The translations under genes and the position numbers were made by a program. A model generated the notes under the pieces. The model was not told the origin of the DNA. It worked only from the letters and a program-made list of their open reading frames with translations, and ran no database searches. From Bradyrhizobium sp. 195 (lineage in GTDB: Bacteria > Pseudomonadota > Alphaproteobacteria > Rhizobiales > Xanthobacteraceae), in assembly GCF_023101665.1 (NCBI RefSeq), contig NZ_CP082162.1, positions 186,001-250,000 of the forward strand: a stretch of 64,000 nt of DNA. Reading direction: 5' to 3'. Positions 53,534-61,288 of this stretch are shown here, piece by piece (position 1 is the first letter of the stretch; each line of letters starts with the position of its first letter).

Positions 53534-54077
53534 CTACCGAACGATGGCTTTGTAGATCGCACCGCGTGAACACCCAAGCTGCTTCGCAATCGCAGTCGCA
53601 CCAAGCCCTTGTGAGCGCAAAGTCCTGATCTGGTTATGATCGAGGCTGACCGGCCTGCCCTTATAGATTCCCTTGGCCTTGGCTTTCGCGATGCCAGCAG
53701 CCTGCCGCTCCTTGATGAAGCCCAACTCCATCTCAGCGACCATGCCAAGCACGGTGATCACCATGCGCCCAAGTGGCCCTGCTGTGCTGACTTCTGGCTC
53801 AAGAATGCGGAGCGATGCTCCCTTCTGATCCAATTCGTGGACAAGGTTCAGGGCATCGCGAGTTGATCGGCCAAGCCGGTCGAGCTTCACGACCACCACC
53901 GACCAGAACACCGACACCCAACTTGAACGGCTCAGGGCGGCTGGCTGCGACATCGTCAGGCAAGAGAAGGTCTCAGGCAGGAGCCGCGAGGGCCGCACCG
54001 AGTTGGAGACCATCCTCGACTTTGTCAGACCGGGCGACACGCTTGGTGCTGACGCGGGCGTAACCGATCTGGCTCAT
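53534..54077 (-). pseudogene. Serine recombinase (resolvase) gene with an inverted internal segment
   Basis: From ATG 54077 the minus strand encodes MSQIGYARVST with the catalytic Ser. The next part of the catalytic domain is on the plus strand: 53901-54044 reads 'DQNTDTQLERLRAAGCD', 'VRQEKVSGRSREGRTE' and 'LDFVRPGDTL'. The minus strand then resumes with 'VVVKLDRLGRSTRDALNLV' to the HTH 'SQGLGATAIAKQLGCSRG'. So about 145 bases are inverted within the gene. A normal enzyme cannot be made. The continuous minus frame begins inside the inverted part at 54040 and is not a real N-terminus. Confidence 0.85.
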
Positions 54078-55319
54078 GGAAGATGGTCCTGTTGATTATG
54101 GGTACGCCCTTGCTGAACGTTCACGGGACCGCACGATTGCGTTCACCAAGGGTCGGTGGAACGGGGCGTTCGATAGCACCTGTGTATTCCGGCGTGTCAA
54201 CGAGGTCATACAAGCCGGAACCATCATCGCCGGTGACCTGCCTTGGTCTCCTGAGACCGCACCAGAGATACGGAAGGCGTTCACTATCGCCAACAACTGG
54301 CGCGATGCTCATGCGTACCCGATGCGAAGTGTGCGGTATTCCATGATGTGGTTCATGCGCCACAACGGCATCGAGGGCATCACCGCCGCTCGGCTAAAAC
54401 GAATGCAGGCGATCCGCCGTAAGCTGCGACGCCTTCCACACCAATTGTGCGACTTACAGGACTTGGCCGGTTGTCGCGTGATCCTCCCGTCCATAGCGGA
54501 CGTGCGCACATTGGTATCGTTGGTACGCGACCGTGCGCGGCACATTATCCGGGACGAGAACGACTAATCAAGCGCCCCAAGAAGGATGGCTATCGAAGTC
54601 ATCATCTCATGCTCAACTTTCAAGGCAGGGGGCGATCTGCGGTTCATGACCATCGTCGGATTGAGCTACAAGTGCGTACCCGCTTGCAGCATTCTTGGGC
54701 TACTGCCGTCGAGGCGGTGGGGCTGTTTCGGGGCGAGGACTTGAAGGGTAATAAGGGTAGCCAGAACTGGCTGCGCCTTTTCAAACTGATGTCTGCCGAG
54801 TTTGCGATGGCCGAGAGTTCCAAAGCGCCATCGAATGTACCGTCCCACGACGACCGGGTGAAGGAACTTAGGGAGCTTGATGCTGAGCTAGACGCATCCG
54901 CAATGCTTCAAAACATGAGCCATGCTGTCCGATGGACCGACATCGCCGTACCATCGAATACCCCCGCTCGTTATTACTTGATCCGGTTTGATAACGCTCT
55001 CAAGCGCGTGATGGTCGAGCCGCATTTCGTACCGCGTTGGGCAATGAAGTCTTATGACAATGCGGAAGAACTCGACAACCAGAGTGGCCGCGAGACATCC
55101 AACGTAGTCTTGGTTGAGGCAGACAAGATCGAAAACCTGAAAGTGGCATATCCGAACTACTTCGGAGACGTGCAACTATTCAAAACCCAACTCAATAGGC
55201 TGCTCAAGGGCAAGGACGTTGAAGAATACACGGTAGCACCGCAAGAGCAGGTCAATACAAATCGTCCTCGCGAGAACCCCGACCTCGTTTGGTTCAAGCG
55301 CCGTATCAGATGGAGCTAG
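54076..55319 (+). pseudogene. RelA/SpoT-domain protein, frameshifted
   Basis: The first frame runs to 54567 with 'FTIANNWRDAHAYPMRSV' and 'RLPHQLCDLQDLAGCRVIL'. The second frame carries 'KRPKKDGYRSHHLMLNF', 'RRIELQVRTRLQHSWATAVE' and a C-terminal region to 55319. These are the RelA/SpoT synthetase motifs. The shift, one lost base at GACTAATCAAG near 54563, precedes the KxDGYRS motif. Intact, it would be about 410 residues. Some relatives are alarmone synthetases, others toxins modifying tRNA or nucleotides. Its ATG overlaps the recombinase ATG on the opposite strand. Confidence 0.82.
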
Positions 55320-55477
55320 GTTGAGGCCGATGCGGTCGGCATCGAGCAGCCAAGGCCGAAGTCAAAAGACGCCTGGAACCCGGAACGGTGGCAAAATACG
55401 CTATGAACTGATGGGAGAGATTTCAGTATTGGAGAAGAGATGTTCTGCGACTCGAATACCGCATCCTGCTCGTCATC

Positions 55478-55810
55478 ATGCTGCTGGCAGCGGTGATCTG
55501 TCTCCTGATCGGCTTCGGTTTTGCTGCCGATGCTCGCGGGAAGTGGATTAACAGCGCAGGGCTTCTGTTCGACGTGAGCGGCGTCATCCAACTTCATATC
55601 AGCGGGCTGTTCGAAGACATCCTTCGTCATTTTGGGGATGAGGAGAAGTTCCCCTATGGTCCTCCCTCGAACATCACGCGGAAGATTATCGACAACCCCG
55701 ATGTTCCGGTGCGCATGTGGCTGCGCAACAACCTCTTCTTCGAGGCGACAACGGCTTTCTATCTGCTGCTGGCAGGGTTCGTCTTCCAACTCATTGGGAC
55801 ATGGGTGTGA
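55478..55810 (+). CDS. Small membrane protein downstream of the RelA/SpoT gene
   Basis: A 110-residue frame. Hydrophobic helices lie at residues about 1-17 and 88-108. A polar middle, 'FEDILRHFGDEEKFPYG' and 'NITRKIIDNPDVPVRMW', lies between them. Codons upstream of the ATG ('FQYWRRDVLRLEYRILL') continue the same protein, so the real start lies further 5' and may be hidden by a frameshift near 55430. It follows the RelA/SpoT gene by 160 bases on the same strand. No known family. Confidence 0.55.
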   Translation: MLLAAVICLLIGFGFAADARGKWINSAGLLFDVSGVIQLHISGLFEDILRHFGDEEKFPYGPPSNITRKIIDNPDVPVRMWLRNNLFFEATTAFYLLLAGFVFQLIGTWV

Positions 55811-55887
55811 CCCGGCCCCATGGGGGACCTCAGGGTCTCCAGACCACCGACGACCGTCTCACATTTTTTCGCAGTTTTCAGACCGGC

Positions 55888-56079
55888 CTACGCTGCCTCT
55901 GCTCGCTCTACGTCGGTGAGTTCGTAGCGAGGGAACGCGGCCGTGGCCTCCATCCGCTTCTTGACGGTGATGCCCCTGTACGCCTCGCCTTGCGTCCGGG
56001 CAGCGTGTCCGCAGATTGCGTCAACGGTCAGGTTGTTCAGCCCGGCATCGTGGCCGTAAGTCTTGAAGGTGTCTGGTCG
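55888..56079 (-). pseudogene. C-terminal fragment of a tyrosine-recombinase integrase
   Basis: 63 codons read 'DTFKTYGHDAGLNNLTVDA', 'ICGHAARTQGEAYRGIT', then 'AAFPRYELTDVERAEAA'. The GHxxxTxxxAY block with the terminal catalytic Tyr is characteristic of phage-type integrases. Upstream codons in this frame lose homology, so only the end remains. It marks one edge of the 50-56 kb island. Confidence 0.7.
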
Positions 56080-56191
56080 TGATGCGCAGCATAGCAAGCT
56101 CGTTGATTCGAGATTGCTAACTTGCCTCTCGTTCTTGACCAAAAAGCTTAGGACACCGGGGGACAAATGCGGACAGTAGCAGTCGATCACT

Positions 56192-56470
56192 CGGGTTGCC
56201 GAGAACCGGGCCAAGCTCGAGCTGGGGCGGAAGCTGCTGGCCCTCAGGGAGCGAACCCCGAACAATCGGAAGTTTGGCGAACTGGTCCGGGCCCAATTCG
56301 ACATGGACGCGCCTCAGGCGTCGGCGGCCATGCGAGTCTGCCGGCGCTACGGCGAAAGGGAGGAGATCACCTCCCGGCTGTCTTGGGCCGGGCTATTGGC
56401 CCTTTCCGCATCGACTCTGTCCGAAGCCATCCGTAACAGCCTGGAGCGGCGCATCGCGGGATGGCGAGCA
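56192..56470 (+). pseudogene. Internal fragment of a mobile-element protein
   Basis: Codons in frame read 'VAENRAKLELGRKLLALRER' and 'TPNNRKFGELVRAQFDM', then 'MRVCRRYGEREEITSRLS' and 'SEAIRNSLERRIAG'. This looks like a plasmid- or phage-encoded helical protein of the type that precedes ParB-like or DUF3102 proteins. No start is visible upstream and homology fades after 56460. It abuts the integrase fragment, so both are probably remnants of one element. Confidence 0.5.
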
Positions 56471-56647
56471 AGTTTCCGTGTCTCAGATCCTGGATGCCGG
56501 CCGAAAATAGGCATGCGCAGAGGCGAACGAGATTGCCTCCAGGATATGCGCCCGCTGCTAGCACCCACAGGGGGCCTCGGCGCGCTGGAACGTTTGGTGT
56601 CGCAGCGCGTCCTGAAGGCATCGATCCTGTTGCCTGTGGATCGACCG

Positions 56648-56806
56648 ATGGACACAGTAGTTGCCTATGCGATCTCGGCCTTTATCGTCGGCTTTGGCAT
56701 CGGGATCTTCATTGCCGGTCTAAACTCGGGCGCGCCAGCTTTCTGGGCCTGCATCGCCCTGATACCCGTTGCGATCGGGCTCCTGAGCGCTTTCGGTCCC
56801 AAATAA
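56648..56806 (+). CDS. Small two-helix membrane protein
   Basis: A 52-residue protein, MDTVVAYAISAFIVGFGIG, then 'IFIAGLNSGAPAFWACIALI' and 'VAIGLLSAFGPK'. Two hydrophobic helices are separated by a short polar turn. This type is a frequent small membrane protein in Bradyrhizobium (memory). The ATG at 56648 has no strong ribosome site; a longer in-frame start exists but adds debris-derived sequence. Confidence 0.6.
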   Translation: MDTVVAYAISAFIVGFGIGIFIAGLNSGAPAFWACIALIPVAIGLLSAFGPK

Positions 56807-56930
56807 GAACTCCAGCCCTTCAGGGGCACTTCGATGCGCCCGGGACGGTCGGGACCGTTGACCCCACCTGCCCAATCCGAATTGCCTACTGCCTTAATGC
56901 GCGCCCCCCGGCTGATCGACACCGGCAGAG

Positions 56931-57031
56931 AAACGGCCCCAGCAAAATCATGATGGTGCTGGGGCCGCTGAGTGCCTGGCGGTAATGGGAAACGCCAAGG
57001 TAGTTTGAGCCTAGGAAAAACCGGCAATCAG
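56931..57031 (+). repeat. Dispersed repeat, copy E (diverged hairpin part)
   Basis: About 100 bases: AACGGCCCCAGC (56936-56947) pairs with GCTGGGGCCG, and CCTAGGAAAAACCGGCAA follows about 60 bases later. In copies A, B and C this second block precedes the hairpin, so the order here is different; in copy A a CCTAGGAAC also follows the hairpin. The element ends 60 bases before the MKxMQA-family gene at 57090. Confidence 0.55.
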
Positions 57032-57089
57032 TTCTGTCCGATTTTGCACACACTGAGTATGGTTCCCGTTCGGGAACGGACCGACCGCA

Positions 57090-57272
57090 ATGAAAGGCAT
57101 GCAGGCTCAGTTGGAAAAGCTCCGCACGCATGCGGCGGAGTGCGCCCTCATCCGCGATTTGGCCAGCGATGCTAAGAAGCGAGAACTCTTCAGCCGGCTG
57201 GCGGATCACCTGAGCGTGCTCGCCGCCGAAGTCGAGCGTGCGATTGCGGAGGGTGTGAAGAGCAAAGGATGA
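57090..57272 (+). CDS. Small helical protein of the MKxMQAxLExLR family (copy 2)
   Basis: A 60-residue helical protein, MKGMQAQLEKLRTHAAEC, then 'IRDLASDAKKRELFSRLAD' and a C-terminal 'EVERAIAEGVKSKG'. It is a paralogue of the protein at 30139. A repeat hairpin lies on each side (copy E upstream, copy D downstream in the opposite direction). The ATG has only a weak ribosome site. Function unknown. Confidence 0.7.
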   Translation: MKGMQAQLEKLRTHAAECALIRDLASDAKKRELFSRLADHLSVLAAEVERAIAEGVKSKG

Positions 57273-57304
57273 CTGGCGGCTGGGAGCGGCCTTTCGAAGA
57301 TCCG

Positions 57305-57540
57305 ATAGACGACAAAAAACGGCCCCAGCGTTTGGCGGCGGCTGGGGCCGTTGGAACGCTCTGGCACCAAGGGGGGCTTTGGACCGGAGCACAGCCACCA
57401 ATCCAGTCGCTTGCCGGTAGTTCCTGGGGAAGACGCTGCGGCGAATGCGAGAGCCGACCCATCGCCAAACGCGCGTTCGAACGATGGGCCGTCCCGGGTG
57501 GATGTCGCGAAGCTGGATTGGTCCAGGTATCGCGCCACAA
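57305..57540 (-). repeat. Dispersed repeat, copy D (minus orientation)
   Basis: About 235 bases, reverse orientation. On the minus strand it reads TGTGGCGCGATACCTGG, the CGACATCCACCCGGGACGG block, the CCCATCG/CGATGGG hairpin, CCGGCAAGCGACTGGATTGG, and the hairpin GGCCCCAGC/GCTGGGGCC followed by GTTTTTTG, a terminator-like end. It lacks the first 30 bases of copies A and C. Its 5' end joins a broken outer-membrane protein gene at about 57540. Confidence 0.8.
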
Positions 57541-58037
57541 GGCTATCGCTGGCAGAGCGGCGCGTGGGTTTTCGGCCTTTAAGGGCAAGGCGATTGGGCC
57601 ACCCTGAGCGGCTCCAATGTTCCCAGTCTGCTCGCAGGTGGCGGAGGCTCCGACCGCACCAAGATCGATGCTTTCGGTCTGGTGACTGGCCAGGTCGGCT
57701 ACGCCTGGAGCAATGTCCTATTCTACGTGAAGGGCGGCGGCATCGTCGCGAGCGACAAGTATGAGGGCTTCATCACCGCGACCGGCTTCGTCTTCGACAA
57801 AGCGAGCGAGACCGCTGGGGTGGCGCGGTCGGCGCCGGTCTCGATTTCGGCGTTGCACTAAACATCGTCGTCGGCGTGGACTATGTCCATGGCTTCATGG
57901 GCTCGCGCAACAACAGTTTCTGCTTCACCGGCCCTCTCGCCGCGTTCTCTCGCACCGATCGCATCAGTCAGGACGTCGACATCGTCACCGCGCGCGTCAG
58001 CTACCGTTTTGGCGGGCCGCTTGTCGCGAAGTATTGA
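57541..58037 (+). pseudogene. Outer-membrane beta-barrel protein, 5'-truncated
   Basis: Readable beta-barrel codons include 'YRWQSGAWVFGL', then an in-frame stop, 'GQGDWATLSGSNVPSLLAG', 'AFGLVTGQVGYAWSNVLFYV' and 'KGGGIVASDKYEGF'. After a one-base loss near 57818 they continue 'WGGAVGAGLDFGVALNIVVG', 'DVDIVTARVSYRFGGP' and a terminal VAKY. This is the C-terminal half of a rhizobial Omp25/Omp31-type porin-like protein. The 5' half is missing where repeat copy D begins. It has a nonsense codon plus a frameshift, so it is non-functional. Confidence 0.75.
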
Positions 58038-58239
58038 TCTCTAAAGGCGGAGCGCGAGTAGAACCGCAGCGAGAGTAAACGGTCCGTCCTTTGGCCCGTT
58101 TGAGACATCGCAGCCAGCCTCGACGGGGTTCCCGGCGACCACCCGCAAGATCATCCCCGGACTGCTTATGCGTCTTAAAGGGATAATTCGACGCCCATCC
58201 GATACGACGGCGCTGAGCGTGCGCGAATGGAGATAGTTG

Positions 58240-59025
58240 ATGCCGAAACTGCCGAGCGCCGATTTCCTTCATCGATTGGCAGATATCGCCGATCGCGAAA
58301 CCTTGCCGCGCTTTCGAACCGAACTTGCGGTCCATTCCAAAACTGGGGAGGGTTACTTCGACCCGGTGACGGAGGCTGACCGGGAAGCCGAGATTGCGAT
58401 TCGAGCAGCGATCGAAGTCGAATATCCCGACCATGCCATTCTGGGCGAAGAACTCGGTCTGGCCGGAAGCGGTTCTTGCCGCTGGGCCTTGGACCCTGTG
58501 GATGGGACTCGTCCCTTCATCTGCGGCCTTCCTGTCTGGGGCACGTTGATCGGCTTCACGGTCGCTGGCCGAGCCGAACAGGGAATGATGAGCCAGCCCT
58601 TCACGGGTGAGCGTTTCTGGGCTACCGCCGATGGGGCTTGGTGCGAACGTGAAGGCAAGCGCCAACGACTGTCCACGCGAGACGTCGGCACGCTGTCGCG
58701 GGCCATTCTGTATACGACTTCGCCTGAGCACTATCATGGTGAGCTCAAGCTAGGCTTCGATCGCCTTGCCGCTTCGGTCCGGATGACCCGCTACGGCGGC
58801 GAATGCTATGCCACGGCAATGCTCGCTGCTGGCCGTATTGGCCTCGCCGTCGAACCTTCGCTCCAGCCCCACGACATCGTCGCGTTGATCCCGATCATCG
58901 AAAAGGCGGGCGGAGTGGTGACGCGGATTGATGGCGGGCGGGCCGAGGAGGGTGGCCCGGTCTTAGCTTCGGCAACTGCCGGTCTTCATGCAAAGGCCCT
59001 TCACCTCCTCAATAACGGAGGTTAG
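58240..59025 (+). CDS. hisN: Histidinol-phosphatase, inositol-monophosphatase family
   Basis: A 261-residue Mg-dependent phosphatase. Motifs are 'FDPVTEADREAEIAIR', 'HAILGEELG', 'WALDPVDGTRPFICGLPVWG' (metal-binding DPxDGT) and 'RYGGECYATAMLAAGRIGLAVEP' in two parts. The DPVDGTRPFI-type loop is typical of HisN, the last-but-one step of histidine synthesis, although inositol phosphatases look similar. The GGD usually seen in the second metal motif is GGE here. ATG 58240 follows GGAGATAG. It stands alone, with a strong terminator 200 bases downstream. Confidence 0.88.
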   Translation: MPKLPSADFLHRLADIADRETLPRFRTELAVHSKTGEGYFDPVTEADREAEIAIRAAIEVEYPDHAILGEELGLAGSGSCRWALDPVDGTRPFICGLPVWGTLIGFTVAGRAEQGMMSQPFTGERFWATADGAWCEREGKRQRLSTRDVGTLSRAILYTTSPEHYHGELKLGFDRLAASVRMTRYGGECYATAMLAAGRIGLAVEPSLQPHDIVALIPIIEKAGGVVTRIDGGRAEEGGPVLASATAGLHAKALHLLNNGG

Positions 59026-59227
59026 ACCACCCTGCGCTTCTATGAAGGAGCGGGCTTTCATCGTGGAGGCAAACATATTTCGAAGTACGCCGCGCCTAAC
59101 GGTTCAGGGGCAAGTGGACATGACGCGGCGGGCGGCCATAAACTGCCTATGGCGCGAGCCCTTCTTGTGCTAGCTTTGCCGCGGGGGTACGCGCTGGCCA
59201 GCAAGTACTTCCCTCTGACTTAGCCTT

Positions 59228-59268
59228 AAATCCCGTCTCTTTGGTTTTCCTTTGGAGACGGGATTTTT
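59228..59268 (+). terminator. Rho-independent terminator
   Basis: AAATCCCGTCTC (59228-59239) pairs with GAGACGGGATTT (59255-59266), a 12-bp stem with a 15-base loop, and runs into TTTTTT. It lies downstream of hisN and upstream of the PepSY gene. The A-run at the 5' side is too short for strong bidirectional action. Confidence 0.85.
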
Positions 59269-59401
59269 TCGCAAGCGGACCGCGGCGCAAGAGGGCCGCG
59301 CCCTCTAGACCGCCAGCTCGGCGATTGTGTTTGCGAGAGAGTGGCAGAGGAACAATCATGTCAGCGCTCTCGTTAACGCCTCTAACGAGAGGAGATCCAT
59401 A

Positions 59402-59656
59402 ATGAAGCTTGCCACAATTCTGGTCCTCGGTTCTCTCGCCATGAGTTCAGCAGCGAGAGCTGATCAACCCGGACCTGACTGGATGCCGATGGAGCAAGTG
59501 AAGGCTAAGGTGATCGAGTCCGGCTATTCCCAGGTCACTAAGCTCGAAGCCGACGACGGCCAGTGGGAGGGCGAAGGCATCAAGAACGGCCAGAAGATGG
59601 AATTTCATGCCGATCCCAAGACCGGCGTCATCGTGCGCGAAAAGCCAGACCACTAA
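59402..59656 (+). CDS. PepSY-domain exported small protein
   Basis: An 84-residue protein. The signal peptide (ILVLGSLAMSSAARA) precedes one PepSY unit, 'WMPMEQVKAKVIESGYSQV', 'TKLEADDGQWEGEGIKNG' and 'FHADPKTGVIVREK'. PepSY domains are periplasmic and often regulate proteases. ATG 59402 follows GAGAGGAGA, and a longer in-frame start is rejected. It has its own upstream terminator, so it is probably monocistronic. Confidence 0.88.
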   Translation: MKLATILVLGSLAMSSAARADQPGPDWMPMEQVKAKVIESGYSQVTKLEADDGQWEGEGIKNGQKMEFHADPKTGVIVREKPDH

Positions 59657-59716
59657 CCTTTGAGATCATGCAAGACCGTCTTCGCCAGTTGTACTTGCCG
59701 ACTGCGGGGACATAAT

Positions 59717-60094
59717 TCACTTCGGAAACAATTTGTCCCGAATGTAGCGCGACGTCGGTGTCAGCCTGATTCCACTTGGCTTGCACCATACTGCTCTGTC
59801 GATCTCCTTCTTGTCGCCGATCTTCAGAGGGCCGGACGCGTTCTTGGCTAAGAAGATCGCGTCACTCATCTTGCGACCGGACCGACGATTCTTAGCCTTC
59901 ACTTCTTTCCAGAGCTTCACCGGCCCCAGCTTGAGCTTCGGCAGTTCTTCCCTGATCTCTCGGCGCAGGCACTTCCTTTCGCTCTCTCCTGCACGCCTGC
60001 GACCGCCCGGAAACATCCAGAGCCTATCGCGCCGTCGTCTGACCAGGAGCACGCGACCTTTCTTCGCGACAACAAGTTTTGAAGACTTCGCCAT
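59717..60094 (-). CDS. Nudix hydrolase
   Basis: A 125-residue, very basic Nudix protein. The box reads 'GGRRRAGESERKCLRREIREEL', given here by its key residues: G at the start, E eight residues on, then the R-E-x-x-E-E helix end. 'KLVVAKKGRVLLVRRRRDRL' is the preceding strand pair, and 'KPSGIRLTPTSRYIRDKL' the C-terminal helix. These enzymes cleave nucleoside diphosphates linked to another moiety. The high Lys/Arg content is typical of a rhizobial subgroup. Substrate unknown. Confidence 0.88.
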   Translation of the reverse strand: MAKSSKLVVAKKGRVLLVRRRRDRLWMFPGGRRRAGESERKCLRREIREELPKLKLGPVKLWKEVKAKNRRSGRKMSDAIFLAKNASGPLKIGDKKEIDRAVWCKPSGIRLTPTSRYIRDKLFPK

Positions 60095-60239
60095 TTCTAT
60101 TCGAATCGATTTTCAGATCAGCGCCACTCTAGACGGGCTGGTTCGACCTGCAACGGATGAGCGTCGGCTCGCTCTCCGTAGTATCACGGAGCAATCCTAC
60201 AGGTCGTGACCAAGTGTTCAGGTGCTATCCTTACGCAAC

Positions 60240-60347
60240 ATGCTCGAAATCTTCGACATCCTCCAAGAGCCCAAGTTCTGGGTCGCGATGGCATTCGGAC
60301 TGGCTCCGATTGTCATCGGCATCATCATCTTGTGGTCTCGCCGCTGA
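60240..60347 (+). CDS. Single-pass membrane microprotein (35 residues)
   Basis: A short frame, MLEIFDILQEPKFWVAMA, then FGLAPIVIGIIILWSRR. It has an amphipathic lead, one strong membrane helix and a basic end, matching small inner-membrane proteins. No ribosome site better than GGTGC lies upstream. The LE start and basic end recall the microprotein at 28880. Function unknown. Confidence 0.45.
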   Translation: MLEIFDILQEPKFWVAMAFGLAPIVIGIIILWSRR

Positions 60348-60391
60348 AGTCGCCAGTTAGCAGCCCTAAGTCGCAATAGGCCACTTCGGAG

Positions 60392-61084
60392 CTAGTCCCC
60401 CGTTGGCGTGATGCGAAACTCAACCACCTCGGGCAAGCCGCGCAAATGCTTAGCAAGTCTTTCCGCATTGGCCCTGTCGCGGCTCTTGATGGTCATCCGG
60501 TATTCGAACTGCTGCCCCCCTTCGCTTAAGCGGGATGACAGGTTCGCAATCGTAAAGCCGTGATCGCCAATCATCTTGTGGACCTCGCTTTCGCCCATGA
60601 CCTTATCCCGGCCAAAGCGCAACATGTGATGGGCATAGAACTCACTCGGCAGCCGCGCCTCGATCAGCCGGAACAGCGCGAGCACTATCAAGGTCGCGAG
60701 GGCGCCGACAACCGCAGCAAACCAGAACCCAATTCCAACCAGAATACCGATAGCTGCCGTTACCCAAATGGATGCGGCCGTTGTTAGTCCCCGGACAGTC
60801 CGGCCCTCTTTGAAGATGACGCCAGCGCCCAAAAATCCAATGCCGGTCATGATGCCCTGCGCCATGCGGGTCGGATCAGTCCGGATGGCGTCATGTTCAA
60901 GCAACGTCATCCACTGGTGCTGATAAACCGTGACGATCATCAGAATGGCTGAGGCAATGCAGACCAGGGAATGGGTTCTAAAACCCGCCGGGCGACCGTG
61001 AAACGTGCGCTCAAATCCAATCATAGCTCCGATAACGAGGGCACCTCCTACTCTGACGATGATCACAAGTTCGTCGTGACCCAT
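60392..61084 (-). CDS. MgtC/SapB family membrane protein
   Basis: A 230-residue protein. The N-terminal MgtC domain has four to five helices, 'GAMIGFERTFHGRPAGFRTH', 'IMTGIGFLGAGVIFKEGR' and 'RGLTTAASIWVTAAIGILVG'. A C-terminal cytoplasmic ACT-like domain follows ('KMIGDHGFTIANLSSRLSEG'). MgtC proteins inhibit the F1Fo ATPase or affect Mg2+ homeostasis and survival at low Mg2+. ATG 61084 overlaps the upstream small gene. No Mg riboswitch is visible upstream. Confidence 0.9.
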   Translation of the reverse strand: MGHDELVIIVRVGGALVIGAMIGFERTFHGRPAGFRTHSLVCIASAILMIVTVYQHQWMTLLEHDAIRTDPTRMAQGIMTGIGFLGAGVIFKEGRTVRGLTTAASIWVTAAIGILVGIGFWFAAVVGALATLIVLALFRLIEARLPSEFYAHHMLRFGRDKVMGESEVHKMIGDHGFTIANLSSRLSEGGQQFEYRMTIKSRDRANAERLAKHLRGLPEVVEFRITPTGD

Positions 61085-61235
61085 GGCTCACCTCTATACT
61101 TACGGCGTCGGCTTGGCTTTGGAAGGCGCGCGCTAGGGCCTGCAATTGTTCGGACACCTCGGCATCTGCGGCTGCCTTTGCGGCGCGCGCGGCTTTTTCA
61201 GCTTGCTTGCGCAACTGTTTGATTTCCTTCGCCAT
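61011..61235 (-). CDS. Small Ala/Lys-rich coiled-coil protein
   Basis: A 74-codon frame, MAKEIKQLRKQAEKAARAA, then 'AEVSEQLQALARAFQSQAD'. This is a charged amphipathic helix, common as a short rhizobial protein (memory). Its last 25 residues overlap the MgtC start in another frame and look unnatural, so the gene probably once ended near 61090 and was altered. AAGGAAATCAAAC follows the start and is not its ribosome site. Confidence 0.5.
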   Translation of the reverse strand: MAKEIKQLRKQAEKAARAAKAAADAEVSEQLQALARAFQSQADAVSIEVSHGSRRTCDHRQSRRCPRYRSYDWI

Positions 61236-61288
61236 GGATCAGTCCCGTGCGCCCCCGGGTCGCTTGGACGTGTGTTAACCTCCACATG

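Noticed and set aside
53534..54040. Continuous 168-codon minus-strand frame as the recombinase
   Set aside because: Its first 50 codons are the reverse strand of an inverted catalytic segment and are not homologous to resolvases; only the part from about 53898 down is genuine.
56886..57401. Minus-strand frame of 171 codons across 57 kb
   Set aside because: It runs antisense through a small helical gene and a repeat and has no protein-like sequence.
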